NCBI RefSeq assembly: GCF_002294985.1
Contig: NZ_NSGE01000006.1
Location: 1-64,000, forward strand
Source of the DNA: Mesorhizobium sp. WSM3862
GTDB lineage: Bacteria > Pseudomonadota > Alphaproteobacteria > Rhizobiales > Rhizobiaceae
Length of the DNA stretch: 64,000 nucleotides
Direction of reading: 5' to 3'
Below the pieces are notes generated by a model, which did not search any database, was not told where the DNA came from, and saw only the letters and a program-made list of their open reading frames with translations. Both the position numbers and the translations under genes were made by a program. Of this stretch, positions 8,258-16,892 are shown piece by piece. Each line of letters begins with the position of its first letter. The stretch's first letter is position 1.

Positions 8258-9436
8258 ATGGGCCGTGGTCTCAACCGGCTTAGCGCTGTAGCTGTGAAAT
8301 CTGCCAAGGTCGGCAAGCACGCCGACGGCGGCGGCCTCTGGCTACATAAGCGCGAGGATGGTGGCGGCCAATGGGTGCTTAGGTACACCATCCACGGCCG
8401 GCGCCGGGAAATGGGTTTGGGCTCGTCGACCGATGTCTCACTGAGAGAAGCCCGGGAAGGTGCCGAACGCTGGCGCGGGGTCCTGCGGACTGGTGTCGAT
8501 CCAATCAAAGAGCGGGAACGCCTGAAGCGGGAAGCCGCGCGGAACATGCACCTGCTGAAGGACATCGCCGACGATGCCTTCGAAACGCGCAAGGCAGAAC
8601 TGAAGGGAGACGGTAAGGCGGGGAGGTGGTTTACCCCGCTTGAGCAGCACATTTTGCCGAAGCTCGGTAAGGTGCCGGTTTCGGATTTGAACCAGCAAGA
8701 CATCCGCGATGTTCTCAGTCCGATCTGGCACAAGAAAGCCGAGACCGCTCGCAAGGCAATTAACCGCCTGGCCATCTGCTTGAGGCATGCAGCAGCACTC
8801 GGGTTGGAGGTAGACCTGCAGGCGACCGAAAAGGCGCGCGCCTTGCTTGGCAAGCAGCGCCACAAGGCCCAGAACATCCCAGCTTTGCCTTGGCAGGAAG
8901 TGCCGGCTTTCTATGCTTCGATAAATGACGGGTCGGTCACACACCTTGCGTTGCGTTTTCTGATCCTGACTGGCGCTCGCTCGGCACCGGTTCGGCTCCT
9001 GCAAGAAGGCCAGATCGACGGCGATGTCTGGACGATCCCTGCAGAACTGATGAAGGGCCGGGTCGACAAGACAACCGACTTCCGTGTTCCACTATCTACC
9101 GAGGCCCTGAACGTCATCGCTGACGCGAAACGCCATGCTCGTGGCGGCTACTTTTTCCCGAGTGTCAAAAAGGGCGTGATCTCCGACATGACCATGAGCC
9201 GACTGATGGAGCGGGCCGAAATGATGGCACGTCCCCACGGCTTCAGGTCGAGTTTGCGAGACTGGATCGCGGAAGCGACAGAGACACCTCACGACATCGC
9301 TGAAACCGTGCTCGGCCACATCGTCGGCGGTGCCGTGGAACGAGCTTATCGAAGAACAGACTTCCTGGAGCAGCGCCGGGTGCTCATGGAGAAATGGGCA
9401 AACCATGTTCTTGGCCGGGGAAGCGACGATCTTTAA
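8258..9436 (+). CDS. int: Tyrosine-recombinase integrase (P4-like)
   Basis: This 392-residue integrase has a DUF4102-like N-terminal arm-binding part (KHADGGGLWLHKREDGG...WVLRYTIHGRRREMGLG), a core-binding helical part (about 100-200) and a catalytic domain with Arg241 (LTGAR), a Lys in MKGR near 266, His327-x-x-Arg330 (HGFR), GH at 353-354 and nucleophile Tyr364. It lies directly inside attL, as usual for tRNA-integrating elements. The usual Gly-Glu after the catalytic Arg (TGxRxxE) reads SAPV here, a modest deviation. The open frame extends left beyond attL, but the ATG at 8258 starts the family similarity. It should catalyse insertion at tRNA-Thr and excision. Confidence 0.93.
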   Translation: MGRGLNRLSAVAVKSAKVGKHADGGGLWLHKREDGGGQWVLRYTIHGRRREMGLGSSTDVSLREAREGAERWRGVLRTGVDPIKERERLKREAARNMHLLKDIADDAFETRKAELKGDGKAGRWFTPLEQHILPKLGKVPVSDLNQQDIRDVLSPIWHKKAETARKAINRLAICLRHAAALGLEVDLQATEKARALLGKQRHKAQNIPALPWQEVPAFYASINDGSVTHLALRFLILTGARSAPVRLLQEGQIDGDVWTIPAELMKGRVDKTTDFRVPLSTEALNVIADAKRHARGGYFFPSVKKGVISDMTMSRLMERAEMMARPHGFRSSLRDWIAEATETPHDIAETVLGHIVGGAVERAYRRTDFLEQRRVLMEKWANHVLGRGSDDL

Positions 9437-9456
9437 AGTGGTGCAGGGGTAGACCG

Positions 9457-10350
9457 ATGTTTGCCAAGGAAGGCTTTACACCGCTGTCCATCTTAAGGGG
9501 TAGAATCCCGCCGCGCGTCTCTGAAGCATTGTTGCGGGACACGATCGACCTTCTATTTTTCGCCGCATGGGGCCGGGCTCGGAACTTCGATCTCCTGTTG
9601 CGTTTGTCGCCAGCGTCAGTCCATGAGAATGCATTTCTCAAGACCTTCTACGACAACGCGTATGCTGTTTCGCCACGGGGGGAGGTAATGTCTATCGACA
9701 TGCGGTCGATAGTCGAGACTTTTAGACTCGGAGGGGTGCTGGCACACGACGTATCGAAGAGAAGTGGCGACGTCCCCGAGGATCTGAAAAAGTCCTATCG
9801 GTTGTGCGGAGCGACCTTCAAGGAGATCGACGAGGTATTCCGTAGCTCCCGCACCGGCATAAACCACCCCACCAGCAAAGGGGTGTTTGCGGACATTTTC
9901 AGCCAATTCAGACTTTGCACCACCTTTCTGAACATGCCCGTCTTTTTCGAACGAGGAGGCATGACAATTTGCTTCGACGCATATGATTACGGCCGGTCCC
10001 TAGATCTCCCCAGTTCCGTGGGTGTGGCCGGCCTGGTAAAGATGCTGCGGCCTTTTGAGGGGTGGTCGCTCTGCACTACCGATGTGTTCGTCAAAGAAGA
10101 ATGGCCCGAAAGGCTAAAGAGCGCCGTCGCTGGTATCGAGATCGGCGAGGAGAATAGGAAGGTAGGCCGGCCGGCAGACAAGGTGATGGATACGGCCAAA
10201 GCCTATGCCGAATTGTACCCGGCTGGCCATGGCGAGGAAGCCTGGTTGAAGGTGCTCCGCAGGGTCAATGAAAAAACGGGCAGATCAGTCTCGGTAGACA
10301 CGCTTAAGCGCGCAGTGACGCTTAAGGGAAATGGGAAAAGGACCGACTAG
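9457..10350 (+). CDS. Unknown phage protein, paralog of the next gene (copy A)
   Basis: I do not recognise this 297-residue protein. It is clearly related to the next gene: both have a central segment with F..R.GxTI.FDA(Y/F)D(Y/F), then P(F)..GWS(L/I)C...(K)E(Q/E)W, and a C-terminal module of about 55 residues starting GRPA and ending (S)VDTLKRA(V/I), with (Y)..L(Y/F)P.GH in between. The C-terminal module looks like a small helical, possibly DNA-binding domain. A GGGGT ribosome site precedes the ATG. It sits behind int, where phage cargo is common. There is no signal peptide or membrane segment, so it is probably cytosolic. Confidence 0.75.
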   Translation: MFAKEGFTPLSILRGRIPPRVSEALLRDTIDLLFFAAWGRARNFDLLLRLSPASVHENAFLKTFYDNAYAVSPRGEVMSIDMRSIVETFRLGGVLAHDVSKRSGDVPEDLKKSYRLCGATFKEIDEVFRSSRTGINHPTSKGVFADIFSQFRLCTTFLNMPVFFERGGMTICFDAYDYGRSLDLPSSVGVAGLVKMLRPFEGWSLCTTDVFVKEEWPERLKSAVAGIEIGEENRKVGRPADKVMDTAKAYAELYPAGHGEEAWLKVLRRVNEKTGRSVSVDTLKRAVTLKGNGKRTD

Positions 10351-11217
10351 GTGTTTTCAGCTTTAGGTTATATTCCTTTCCGCGATTTGTTTCACAAATT
10401 TCAAATGACCGACCTGAACACCAAGGTGTCCCATGGTTCCACTGACATCTTCAGGTCTATACCTCAAGAAAACGTGCCGAGGCTTCTACGTGAGGCCTCT
10501 CCTGCAGATTTGGTTGAGGGCTCGCTCTTAGATTCGATCGCGCGAGACGCATACCTTTGTTCGCCGACCGGTGCAGTTCTCAAATTCGATCTGCGGTCCG
10601 CGCTGGAGTATGCCGACTTTTGGGATTTTACAGTTTTCGACGTCATGAGGACGGAGGACGAGCATTCGAACTGTGAAGCGATGCCGGAGCACTTCTATCT
10701 AAAATATAACCTTATTCGATATCCATTCGACGATTTGACCCGGGATATGAATGAAGACAAGCAAGGGCCTTTGCATTTTCTCGAAACGAGCGGGCTGGAA
10801 TTTCAGAATTCAAAGTTTGCGCTTTTTTACGACCGGGTTGGGTACACGATCTCTTTTGACGCATTCGACTTCATTCGGCGCGCCCACAACTTTATTGGCG
10901 ATGCGGAATTTCTGCCTCTAAAGCAAGTACTTTTCCCTTTTTGCGGCTGGTCCATTTGCGTGAAAGAGGATTACGCCAAGGAACAATGGCTGGCCGATTA
11001 TCGCAAAGCCTTCGCAAGGCGTGGCCACGCTTCGACGGAACCCAGCGCGGGACGTCCTGCCATCATCCGACGCAAGACCAAGGAGGCGTATGAAGCGCTG
11101 TTCCCTCAAGGGCACAAAGGTAAACCCTGGCTGGCGGTTCTGCGCCTCGTCAATCAACGTACCGGTTATTCCGCATCGGTCGATACCCTCAAGCGTGCTA
11201 TTCGCGCATCCTCCTAA
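10351..11217 (+). CDS. Unknown phage protein, paralog of the previous gene (copy B)
   Basis: This 288-residue protein starts with GTG immediately after the TAG stop of copy A, so it is probably translationally coupled. It shares the central FDA(F)D and GWSIC...KEQW motifs and the C-terminal GRPA...VDTLKRAI module with copy A, while the first 150 residues are much more diverged. It is noticeably less GC-rich than the replication genes that follow, suggesting separate acquisition. Function is unknown; a tandem, coupled, diverged pair would fit a two-component complex such as a defence or exclusion system, but nothing here proves it. Confidence 0.72.
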   Translation: MFSALGYIPFRDLFHKFQMTDLNTKVSHGSTDIFRSIPQENVPRLLREASPADLVEGSLLDSIARDAYLCSPTGAVLKFDLRSALEYADFWDFTVFDVMRTEDEHSNCEAMPEHFYLKYNLIRYPFDDLTRDMNEDKQGPLHFLETSGLEFQNSKFALFYDRVGYTISFDAFDFIRRAHNFIGDAEFLPLKQVLFPFCGWSICVKEDYAKEQWLADYRKAFARRGHASTEPSAGRPAIIRRKTKEAYEALFPQGHKGKPWLAVLRLVNQRTGYSASVDTLKRAIRASS

Positions 11218-11239
11218 GCAAAATCCCCATTAATTTGCT

Positions 11240-11295
11240 GCAGAATGGGTCGCAAAACTCCAGGCAAATTGGCTTTGCTGGTTTGCCCGTTCTGC
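11240..11295 (+). other. Nested hairpin in the gap before the AlpA-like gene
   Basis: GCAGAATGGG (11240-11249) pairs with CCCGTTCTGC (11286-11295), ten pairs with one G-U. Inside it CCAGGCAAA (11260-11268) pairs with TTTGCTGG (11274-11281), eight pairs with one bulged G and a five-base loop. No T-run follows, so a simple terminator is unlikely. It could be a structured leader, a small RNA or a binding site for the AlpA-like protein or an excisionase. Confidence 0.5.
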
Positions 11296-11361
11296 GTACG
11301 TTCCCCTAGCCCGCCGGATCACTCATGCTCAGCCCATATCGCAATCGCGTAGGGCTATCTA

Positions 11362-11571
11362 ATGAATATCAGCGACCCACTGCTGACCGCAAAGGAGAGC
11401 GCCGCTTTCCTGCAGGTCAGCATCCCGACGTTCTGGCGACGCGTCGCCGATCGCACCGTACCGCCGCCAGTGAAAATTGGCGCCCTAAGCCGGTGGCCGC
11501 AGTCGGAGATCTCAGCCGTAATCGAAAAGGCGAAGGCCTCTCGGGATATGGGTGTCTCGAATGGGCAATGA
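11362..11571 (+). CDS. AlpA-like / excisionase-type HTH regulator
   Basis: This 69-residue protein fits the AlpA / MerR-like excisionase fold: LLTAKESAAFLQVSIPTFWRRVADRTVPPPVKIGALSRWPQSEI, a winged HTH in which the W..SEI end is characteristic. It starts the early operon after the structured gap at 11240-11295. Likely roles are excision (Xis) or activation of phage promoters; sequence alone cannot separate them. Confidence 0.8.
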   Translation: MNISDPLLTAKESAAFLQVSIPTFWRRVADRTVPPPVKIGALSRWPQSEISAVIEKAKASRDMGVSNGQ

Positions 11572-11755
11572 CATCACGGCCGACCAGGAAGCCGCCTTCA
11601 ACGAGTGGCGGACCTTGGCAGCCCGCGCAGCTGAAACCAAGGATCTCTCTGACGCCATCGCCTCTGGTAAGGCGTTTGCCAGATTTCACTACCTCTTTGT
11701 TGAACGTGAGGTGCGGCCGGATATCTCGGCTATCCGATCGAGGGGTGCGCAGTGA
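11561..11755 (+). CDS. Small phage protein of unknown function
   Basis: This 64-residue protein, starting at an ATG that overlaps the end of the AlpA-like gene, is hydrophilic and helical (DQEAAFNEWRTLAARAAETKDLSDAIASGKAF). The overlap and the GTGA junction with the next gene show it is part of the early operon. A GTG at 11552 is an alternative start. I do not recognise a family. Confidence 0.6.
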   Translation: MGNDITADQEAAFNEWRTLAARAAETKDLSDAIASGKAFARFHYLFVEREVRPDISAIRSRGAQ

Positions 11756-12633
11756 TCAAGTCAACTACGCTTCCGGCGGAAGAGAACGCCCGCCTTGTTC
11801 GATGCGAGCAAATCATTGAGCGCGGGTTCGCCGTGTTCTTCGAAGTCGGCCAGGCCTTGGCCGAAATCCGCGACGCCAAGCTGTACCGCGCCAGCCACGA
11901 CACCTTCGAAGACTACTCCAAGGCGCGTTGGGACATCGGCCGGTCGAGGGCTTACGAACTGATCGACCAGGCCACGGTCGTGAAGGCGATCACCGATGCC
12001 GGCGTGAATTTGTCCGCCGTGGCGGACATTTCGAAACGTGACGTTCGGGAGCTCAAAAAGGACCTTCCCGCCGCCGCCAAGCAAATCAAGGACAAGATCA
12101 AGAAGGGCGCCGCACCAACGGAGGCAACCGCCGCTGTCGTCGCGCAGATGACCGCCAAGAAGGATCAGGCCAAGGCCGACAAGAAGGCGCAGCAAGCCGA
12201 GTTCGACCGCCAGCGTGACGAGAACCGCGCCAAGCTTCCCGACGCTGTCAAGCAGAGCGATGCCGCGAAGGACGCGGCGATTGCGGCCGCAAAGGCGACA
12301 CAGGTGTCGGGTTTGACCGATGCCGAGCGGGTTCAAGAACTCGAGGAAACGGTACGCATCCTTGAAGGGGATATCGAAAAGCTGAAAGCCGAGAACGCCA
12401 AGTTCGGCGACATGAAGGTGCTTTTCGACCAAGGCGGTTTTGAAGCTGTCATCGCAGCGAAGGACGAGCAGATTCGCGTGCTCAATACGCGGGTGTCGTC
12501 TGAGAGCGCGGACAAAGCCAGTTGGGCGAAGTCAGCCGGATATTGGAAAGCTCAAGCCGAAAAGCTCGGCTACACCAGCCAGGATGATATCGTAATCCCG
12601 CTCGACGGCGCTTACTTCGGGGGCGTTGCTTGA
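11752..12633 (+). CDS. Phage protein with HTH-like N-terminus and coiled coil
   Basis: This 293-residue protein starts at a GTG overlapping the previous stop. The N-terminus (FFEVGQALAEIRDAKLYRASHDTFEDYSKARWDIGRSRAYELIDQA) matches the segment seen in many phage and plasmid proteins annotated as DNA-binding or partition-like. The middle is Lys/Ala-rich and predicted coiled coil (about 100-225), and a second helical segment follows (VRILEGDIEKLKAENAK). It probably binds DNA and supports replication or partition; its exact role is not known. Confidence 0.7.
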   Translation: MIKSTTLPAEENARLVRCEQIIERGFAVFFEVGQALAEIRDAKLYRASHDTFEDYSKARWDIGRSRAYELIDQATVVKAITDAGVNLSAVADISKRDVRELKKDLPAAAKQIKDKIKKGAAPTEATAAVVAQMTAKKDQAKADKKAQQAEFDRQRDENRAKLPDAVKQSDAAKDAAIAAAKATQVSGLTDAERVQELEETVRILEGDIEKLKAENAKFGDMKVLFDQGGFEAVIAAKDEQIRVLNTRVSSESADKASWAKSAGYWKAQAEKLGYTSQDDIVIPLDGAYFGGVA

Positions 12634-12983
12634 GCGACGTTCAAGAACTGCTGCTGCGAGTGCGCAGGCTCGGCGCCAATCTGATCGCCGAAGACAAGGG
12701 CCTTCGCGTTATAAACGGCTCCAAGCTGCCGAAAGAGGCGCACGCCTACATCACGAAGCACAAGGCAGCCATAGCCGCCTTCCTGATGTCCGACGAGCAT
12801 GCGGACCGCGAAGAGCGTGCCGCCATCATCGAATATGACGGTAATGCGCCGCGCGAATGGGCCGAGCAGTTCGCCGATATCCTCGCCAAGCGCCGGCCGG
12901 CCGGCGTGTCCGATCTTGACTGGTCGTGGTTCCTGACCCGCTGCGGCCAGATCATCGACGAAGCACCAGCGAGGGCCGCATAG
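12630..12983 (+). CDS. Phage protein with TubC-N-like domain
   Basis: This 117-residue protein starts at a TTG within the previous stop (TTGA). The N-terminal 50 residues (VQELLLRVRRLGANLIAEDKG...AYITKHKAAIAAFL) resemble the TubC N-terminal docking domain, a small module found in phage early proteins and in synthetases. The C-terminus contains a WFLTRCGQIIDE motif. Its place next to the helicase suggests a docking or loading role, which is inference. Confidence 0.65.
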   Translation: MSDVQELLLRVRRLGANLIAEDKGLRVINGSKLPKEAHAYITKHKAAIAAFLMSDEHADREERAAIIEYDGNAPREWAEQFADILAKRRPAGVSDLDWSWFLTRCGQIIDEAPARAA

Positions 12984-12984
12984 G

Positions 12985-14562
12985 ATGCTGGCGCCGGCTC
13001 ACTCCAACATCGTCCTTCGTCCGCACCAGGAAACGTCGGTTGAGACCGTCCGGCAGAAGATGCGGGAAAAGCAGCGCCGCGTGATCCTGGTCGCGCCTAC
13101 GGCCTTCGGCAAGACTGAATGCGCCGCTTGGATCATCCAGCAAAGCCTCGATAAGGGCGCGCGTGCCTGGTTCATCGTCGACCGCGTAACGCTCATCAAC
13201 CAGACGAGCAAGCGCTTCTACAGCTACGGCATCGACCATGGCATCATTCAGGCCGACCATCCGCTGACCGATCCGAGCAAGCAAATCCAGATTGCCTCGG
13301 CACAGACCATCGCGCGCCGCAGCTTTGACTATTTGCCGGATCTGATCGTTGTCGACGAGGCGCACTGCGAATATCAGGCGGTGATCGATCTCATCGAAAA
13401 GGCTGCCCGCGCTCGCGTCATCGGGTTGACTGCGACGCCGTTCACTTCCGGCATGGCCAGCCATTGGGACGCGCTTGTCAACGGGGCCACAGTCAACCAG
13501 CTGCTCGCGAAAAAGTGGCTCACGCCGCTCCGGATCAAGGCCTGTGTCACGCCCGATATGCAGGGCGTCAGGAAAAAGTTCACCGGCGAGTACGAGGAAG
13601 AGGAAACAGGCCAGCGCGGCATCACCATCATCGGCGACGTGGTGCAGACCTGGGTGGAGCAGACGCGAATCCATTTCGGCAAGGCAGTCAAGACCATCGT
13701 ATTTTCGCCATCGGTCAAGCATGGCGAAGAGCTTTGCCGCCAGTTCGCCGAAGCCGGCTACAATTTCCAGCAAATCTCCTATCTCGATGGCTCCGACAAT
13801 GAGCGGCAAGACAAGATCGACGAGTTCAGCAAGCCGGACAGCGCCATTCACGGGCTGGTCTCTTGCGCGGTGCTGACCAAGGGCTTCGACGTGCCGGACG
13901 TGATGTGCGGCATTTCATGCCGGCCCTATCGCAAGTCCTTCTCGTCGCACATTCAGGAAATGGGCCGCGTGATGCGCGTCGCGCCAGATAAAGAGTTCGG
14001 CCTGTGGCTGGATCACTCGGGCAACAGCATCGCCTTCGCCGACGACACGGCCTGGCTATACGAATACGGCGTGGCCAGCCTGTCGGACGCAGAGAAGCGC
14101 GACAGCACCGTTCGGGAGCCGACAGAGAAGGTTCGACGCGAGCACTTCTGCCACAACTGCGGCATGAAGCTGGAGCCCGGCATAGACACCTGCATCGGTT
14201 GCGGCGAGACACGCCGGAAGCGCGGCGAAATCGAGATCGTGCAGGGTGAGCTGATCGACCTCGACATCACAACAAAAGCAGCGTTCGAGCCGCGCAAGGG
14301 TCTTCGCGCCAAGTGTCTGGATGATCCCCGGTCGGTCTGGAACGCCGCCTTAGCCTACTGTCTGTCCAACGGCAGGAAGGGCGAAGACGCGTCTCGCAAG
14401 TGGGCCTATGGCGTTTGGCGCGGCATCTACCCGAGCAGCAAGCTTCCTTACGGGCTGTACGAGATAACCTGCGAACCATCCCGAGTACAGGTCGACGAGT
14501 GGCAACTGGTCGAGCGTGAGGTGCGGCGCTTCCGCAAGGATTCTCAGCGGAGAGCGGCATGA
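12985..14562 (+). CDS. SF2 DEAD/DEAH-box helicase with zinc ribbon
   Basis: This 525-residue helicase has motif I APTAFGKTE (37-45), motif II DEAH (124-127), motif III TAT (149-151) and motif VI QEMGRVMR (324-331). A C-terminal zinc ribbon has Cys389, Cys392, Cys403 and Cys406 (CHNCG...CIGCG). It probably unwinds phage DNA in replication or recombination. It starts one base after the preceding gene and overlaps the primase gene by four bases (ATGA). This helicase plus Toprim primase pair is typical for temperate phages that borrow host polymerase. Confidence 0.9.
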   Translation: MLAPAHSNIVLRPHQETSVETVRQKMREKQRRVILVAPTAFGKTECAAWIIQQSLDKGARAWFIVDRVTLINQTSKRFYSYGIDHGIIQADHPLTDPSKQIQIASAQTIARRSFDYLPDLIVVDEAHCEYQAVIDLIEKAARARVIGLTATPFTSGMASHWDALVNGATVNQLLAKKWLTPLRIKACVTPDMQGVRKKFTGEYEEEETGQRGITIIGDVVQTWVEQTRIHFGKAVKTIVFSPSVKHGEELCRQFAEAGYNFQQISYLDGSDNERQDKIDEFSKPDSAIHGLVSCAVLTKGFDVPDVMCGISCRPYRKSFSSHIQEMGRVMRVAPDKEFGLWLDHSGNSIAFADDTAWLYEYGVASLSDAEKRDSTVREPTEKVRREHFCHNCGMKLEPGIDTCIGCGETRRKRGEIEIVQGELIDLDITTKAAFEPRKGLRAKCLDDPRSVWNAALAYCLSNGRKGEDASRKWAYGVWRGIYPSSKLPYGLYEITCEPSRVQVDEWQLVEREVRRFRKDSQRRAA

Positions 14563-15479
14563 GCATCGAAGACGCTATCGACAAGGCCTGTTCGGCCGTG
14601 GGGATCAATCCGCCCAAAAGGCGTGACTATGGCCGGTGGCTTCAGACAGACACGCTGTCGGGGAAGAACGGCAAGGGTGACGGGCGGGTCATCATCAACG
14701 AAACGCATGTGACCGCACACAACTGGCAGACCGGCGAGAACGTCACGGTCGGGATCGGCGGAGACGTCGAGAAGCGCGACCGGCAGAAGATCGCCCAACA
14801 GATCCAGGCAGCGAAGCGCAAGCAGGAAGCTGATGCAGCCCGTGCCGCGCAGATCGCCACAAGTCTGGTCGCGGCCTCGCGCGTAACGGGCCATCCATAC
14901 CTGATCACCAAGGGCTTTCGAGACGAGAAGGCCATGGTTGTCACCGTCGCCGACGTGCGCCGGATCGGCGGCGATTATCTCGCCCCCAGCAGCGACTCTT
15001 ATTCCGCCGTCCTGGTCCCTGTGCGCATCGGCGACCGGGTGACATCCGCGCAATTGATTTGGGAAGACGGCACGAAGAAATTTCTGTTCGGGGGCTCCAC
15101 TTCAGGCGCCTCGCATCGCGTTTCCAGCGGTATCGACACTTGGCTTTGCGAAGGGTACGCGACGGCGATCACCGTGCGGACCGCCTTGCACGGCATGAAG
15201 GTCAAGCCGACCGTCCTCTGCTGCTTCTCGGCGTCGAACATCGCCGCCATAGCCGAGCGCCTACAAGGCCGCGGCTTCATCGCTGGCGAGAACGACAGGC
15301 CCCTGCCGCAGTTCGGCGGGATCGGTGCCAGCGAGTACTACGCACGCAAGACGGCACTGCCTTTCGGCAAACCGGAAACCGGTTCCGACTTCAACGACCT
15401 CTACCAGCAATCCGGAATCTTCGCTGTCCAGCGAAGCCTGACTTGCATCATGGCAGGCACCCTGCGAGGTGCCGCATGA
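14559..15479 (+). CDS. Toprim-domain primase-like protein
   Basis: This 306-residue protein has an N-terminal region with little similarity to zinc-binding primases and a Toprim domain in the second half: WLCEGYATAITV (catalytic Glu) and GFIAGENDRP followed by GSDFNDL. In most relatives the second motif starts with Asp (D-N-D); here it is Glu (GEND), a point to check. It overlaps the helicase gene by four bases. It probably synthesises primers for phage replication together with the helicase. Confidence 0.8.
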   Translation: MSIEDAIDKACSAVGINPPKRRDYGRWLQTDTLSGKNGKGDGRVIINETHVTAHNWQTGENVTVGIGGDVEKRDRQKIAQQIQAAKRKQEADAARAAQIATSLVAASRVTGHPYLITKGFRDEKAMVVTVADVRRIGGDYLAPSSDSYSAVLVPVRIGDRVTSAQLIWEDGTKKFLFGGSTSGASHRVSSGIDTWLCEGYATAITVRTALHGMKVKPTVLCCFSASNIAAIAERLQGRGFIAGENDRPLPQFGGIGASEYYARKTALPFGKPETGSDFNDLYQQSGIFAVQRSLTCIMAGTLRGAA

Positions 15480-16048
15480 AGGCGGAACTCGACCGCTCCA
15501 AGGCCTCGTTCAAGCTCGACCTGATCGAGACGGCGAACATCGATCCAATGCTGACACCGGCCGACTTCAAGGTGCTCGCCGCCTACGTCGCGGTGATGGC
15601 CTGGCCGTCATGCAAGACGTGGCTGGCAGCTCCCTTGGGGATGGCGATGACAGGGCTTAGCCACGGCCAATTCTGGAAGAGCCGCGCGCGGCTTCTAGGG
15701 GAGAATGACGAGAAGCGCGCCTATCTGGTCGAGGCGCGAGGCCGCCCTCAGAAGATTGCGGCCTACCATTTGGTGAACCCATGGCGAGATGAAGCCAGAG
15801 AGCGCGTCAAGGCGATGACGGCTTACCACCGAGAAGTCGATCGCCAAAAGAAACTGAAAAAACAGGCGGCTGCGTCCCTCCAAAAAATGGAGGGCCAAAA
15901 CCAGGATGGTCCCTCCAAAAACTGGAGTTCGGTCCCTCCAGAATTTGCAGGCAATACCCCCTTAGAGATTACCCCAAGAGAAGAAGAAGCCGGTGATGAA
16001 AACCACGGCTCCAACGTCATCCGATTCAACACACGAAAGGCGTCATGA
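15476..16048 (+). CDS. Phage replication-associated HTH protein
   Basis: This 190-residue protein starts at an ATG overlapping the primase stop (ATGA). The first 105 residues (LDLIETANIDPMLTPADFKVLAAYVAVMA...GLSHGQFWKSRARLLGEND) look like a winged-helix domain of the kind used by phage replication initiators. The C-terminal part is basic and low in structure (RQKKLKKQAAASLQKMEG). Its position directly behind helicase and primase suggests origin binding or helicase loading, which I infer. Confidence 0.65.
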   Translation: MKAELDRSKASFKLDLIETANIDPMLTPADFKVLAAYVAVMAWPSCKTWLAAPLGMAMTGLSHGQFWKSRARLLGENDEKRAYLVEARGRPQKIAAYHLVNPWRDEARERVKAMTAYHREVDRQKKLKKQAAASLQKMEGQNQDGPSKNWSSVPPEFAGNTPLEITPREEEAGDENHGSNVIRFNTRKAS

Positions 16049-16506
16049 TGGACATTGCCGAGAGAGTACCCCGAACCGCAGAGCTGGCATTGCAGGATTA
16101 CAGCGTGGCGCTGGATCATGCTCGCGACAAACTCATTGCAGATTGGCTCAAGCTGACTGACAGCGATTGGGAGAAGACAAAGGCGAGAGCCGAAAGCTGG
16201 ATCAGGGGCGGCAGCACCCTTGGTCCTGCTCTGCGCCGCGTGGTCGACCAGGTGGCTTATGAGCGCGAGCCAAGGACGAACGTCGCGGACATTCAATTCG
16301 CGCAGCTTCAGGCCGTTCTGATCGGCTTCGCCGACCACATGCGGACGTTGAAGGATCGGGAATTCTCGGCAGAGCACCAAGCGCTTTGCCGGATGCTGGC
16401 GGTGTCGGCGGATGGCAAGACGGCGCTCGACGCATTGGCCGAAGTCTACCAGCGGGAAGGCCAGCTTCGCGGCCTTGCTCACCCAACCGAGCCGAGCCCG
16501 TTCTGA
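16045..16506 (+). CDS. Helical phage early protein of unknown function
   Basis: This 153-residue, mostly helical protein (HARDKLIADWLKLTDSDWEKTKARAESWI...LKDREFSAEHQALCRMLAVSADGKTALDALAEVYQ) overlaps the preceding gene by four bases and the next by one (TGATG). No family is recognised. It lies between replication genes and packaging regulators. Confidence 0.6.
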   Translation: MMDIAERVPRTAELALQDYSVALDHARDKLIADWLKLTDSDWEKTKARAESWIRGGSTLGPALRRVVDQVAYEREPRTNVADIQFAQLQAVLIGFADHMRTLKDREFSAEHQALCRMLAVSADGKTALDALAEVYQREGQLRGLAHPTEPSPF

Positions 16507-16892
16507 TGGTAGACCAGCGGTCGCGGACTCGCCGCCCTTTTTACGAATATTCGCCCTTCAACAAGAGAGGCGGGAAGCTTCCTCAGGAAGTCATCAAGAC
16601 GCGCAACCGCATCCTCGACATGTATGCGGAGATGGCGAGCTATGACGTGATTGCCGAAAAGGTCGACGTGGCAATCAGCACTGTGGTCGATTGCATAGCC
16701 AGGGCGAGAGAGAACGACGACCCACGCGTCACCCGGCCATTCAAGAACAAGAAGATCCAGCGCGCCGAGCTTCGCCGCCGGCAGATCAGGCAGCTTGCAG
16801 CGGACGGCTACATGGCCAGCGAGATCGCCAAGCGGCTTACAGTTTCGAAGCGGCTGGTGCAGATCAGGCTGAAGGAAGGCACCAATGGCTAG
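16506..16892 (+). CDS. Phage regulator with two HTH motifs
   Basis: This 128-residue basic protein contains two helix-turn-helix segments, YDVIAEKVDVAISTVVDCIARA (about 43-64) and ASEIAKRLTVSKRLVQIRL (about 104-122), the second preceded by a long basic helix (KIQRAELRRRQIRQLAADGY). It overlaps the terminase small subunit gene by eight bases. A role as late-gene regulator or DNA packaging partner is plausible. It is the best candidate within the early operon for a factor that recognises the 20-bp late motif, but there is no direct evidence. Confidence 0.65.
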   Translation: MVDQRSRTRRPFYEYSPFNKRGGKLPQEVIKTRNRILDMYAEMASYDVIAEKVDVAISTVVDCIARARENDDPRVTRPFKNKKIQRAELRRRQIRQLAADGYMASEIAKRLTVSKRLVQIRLKEGTNG

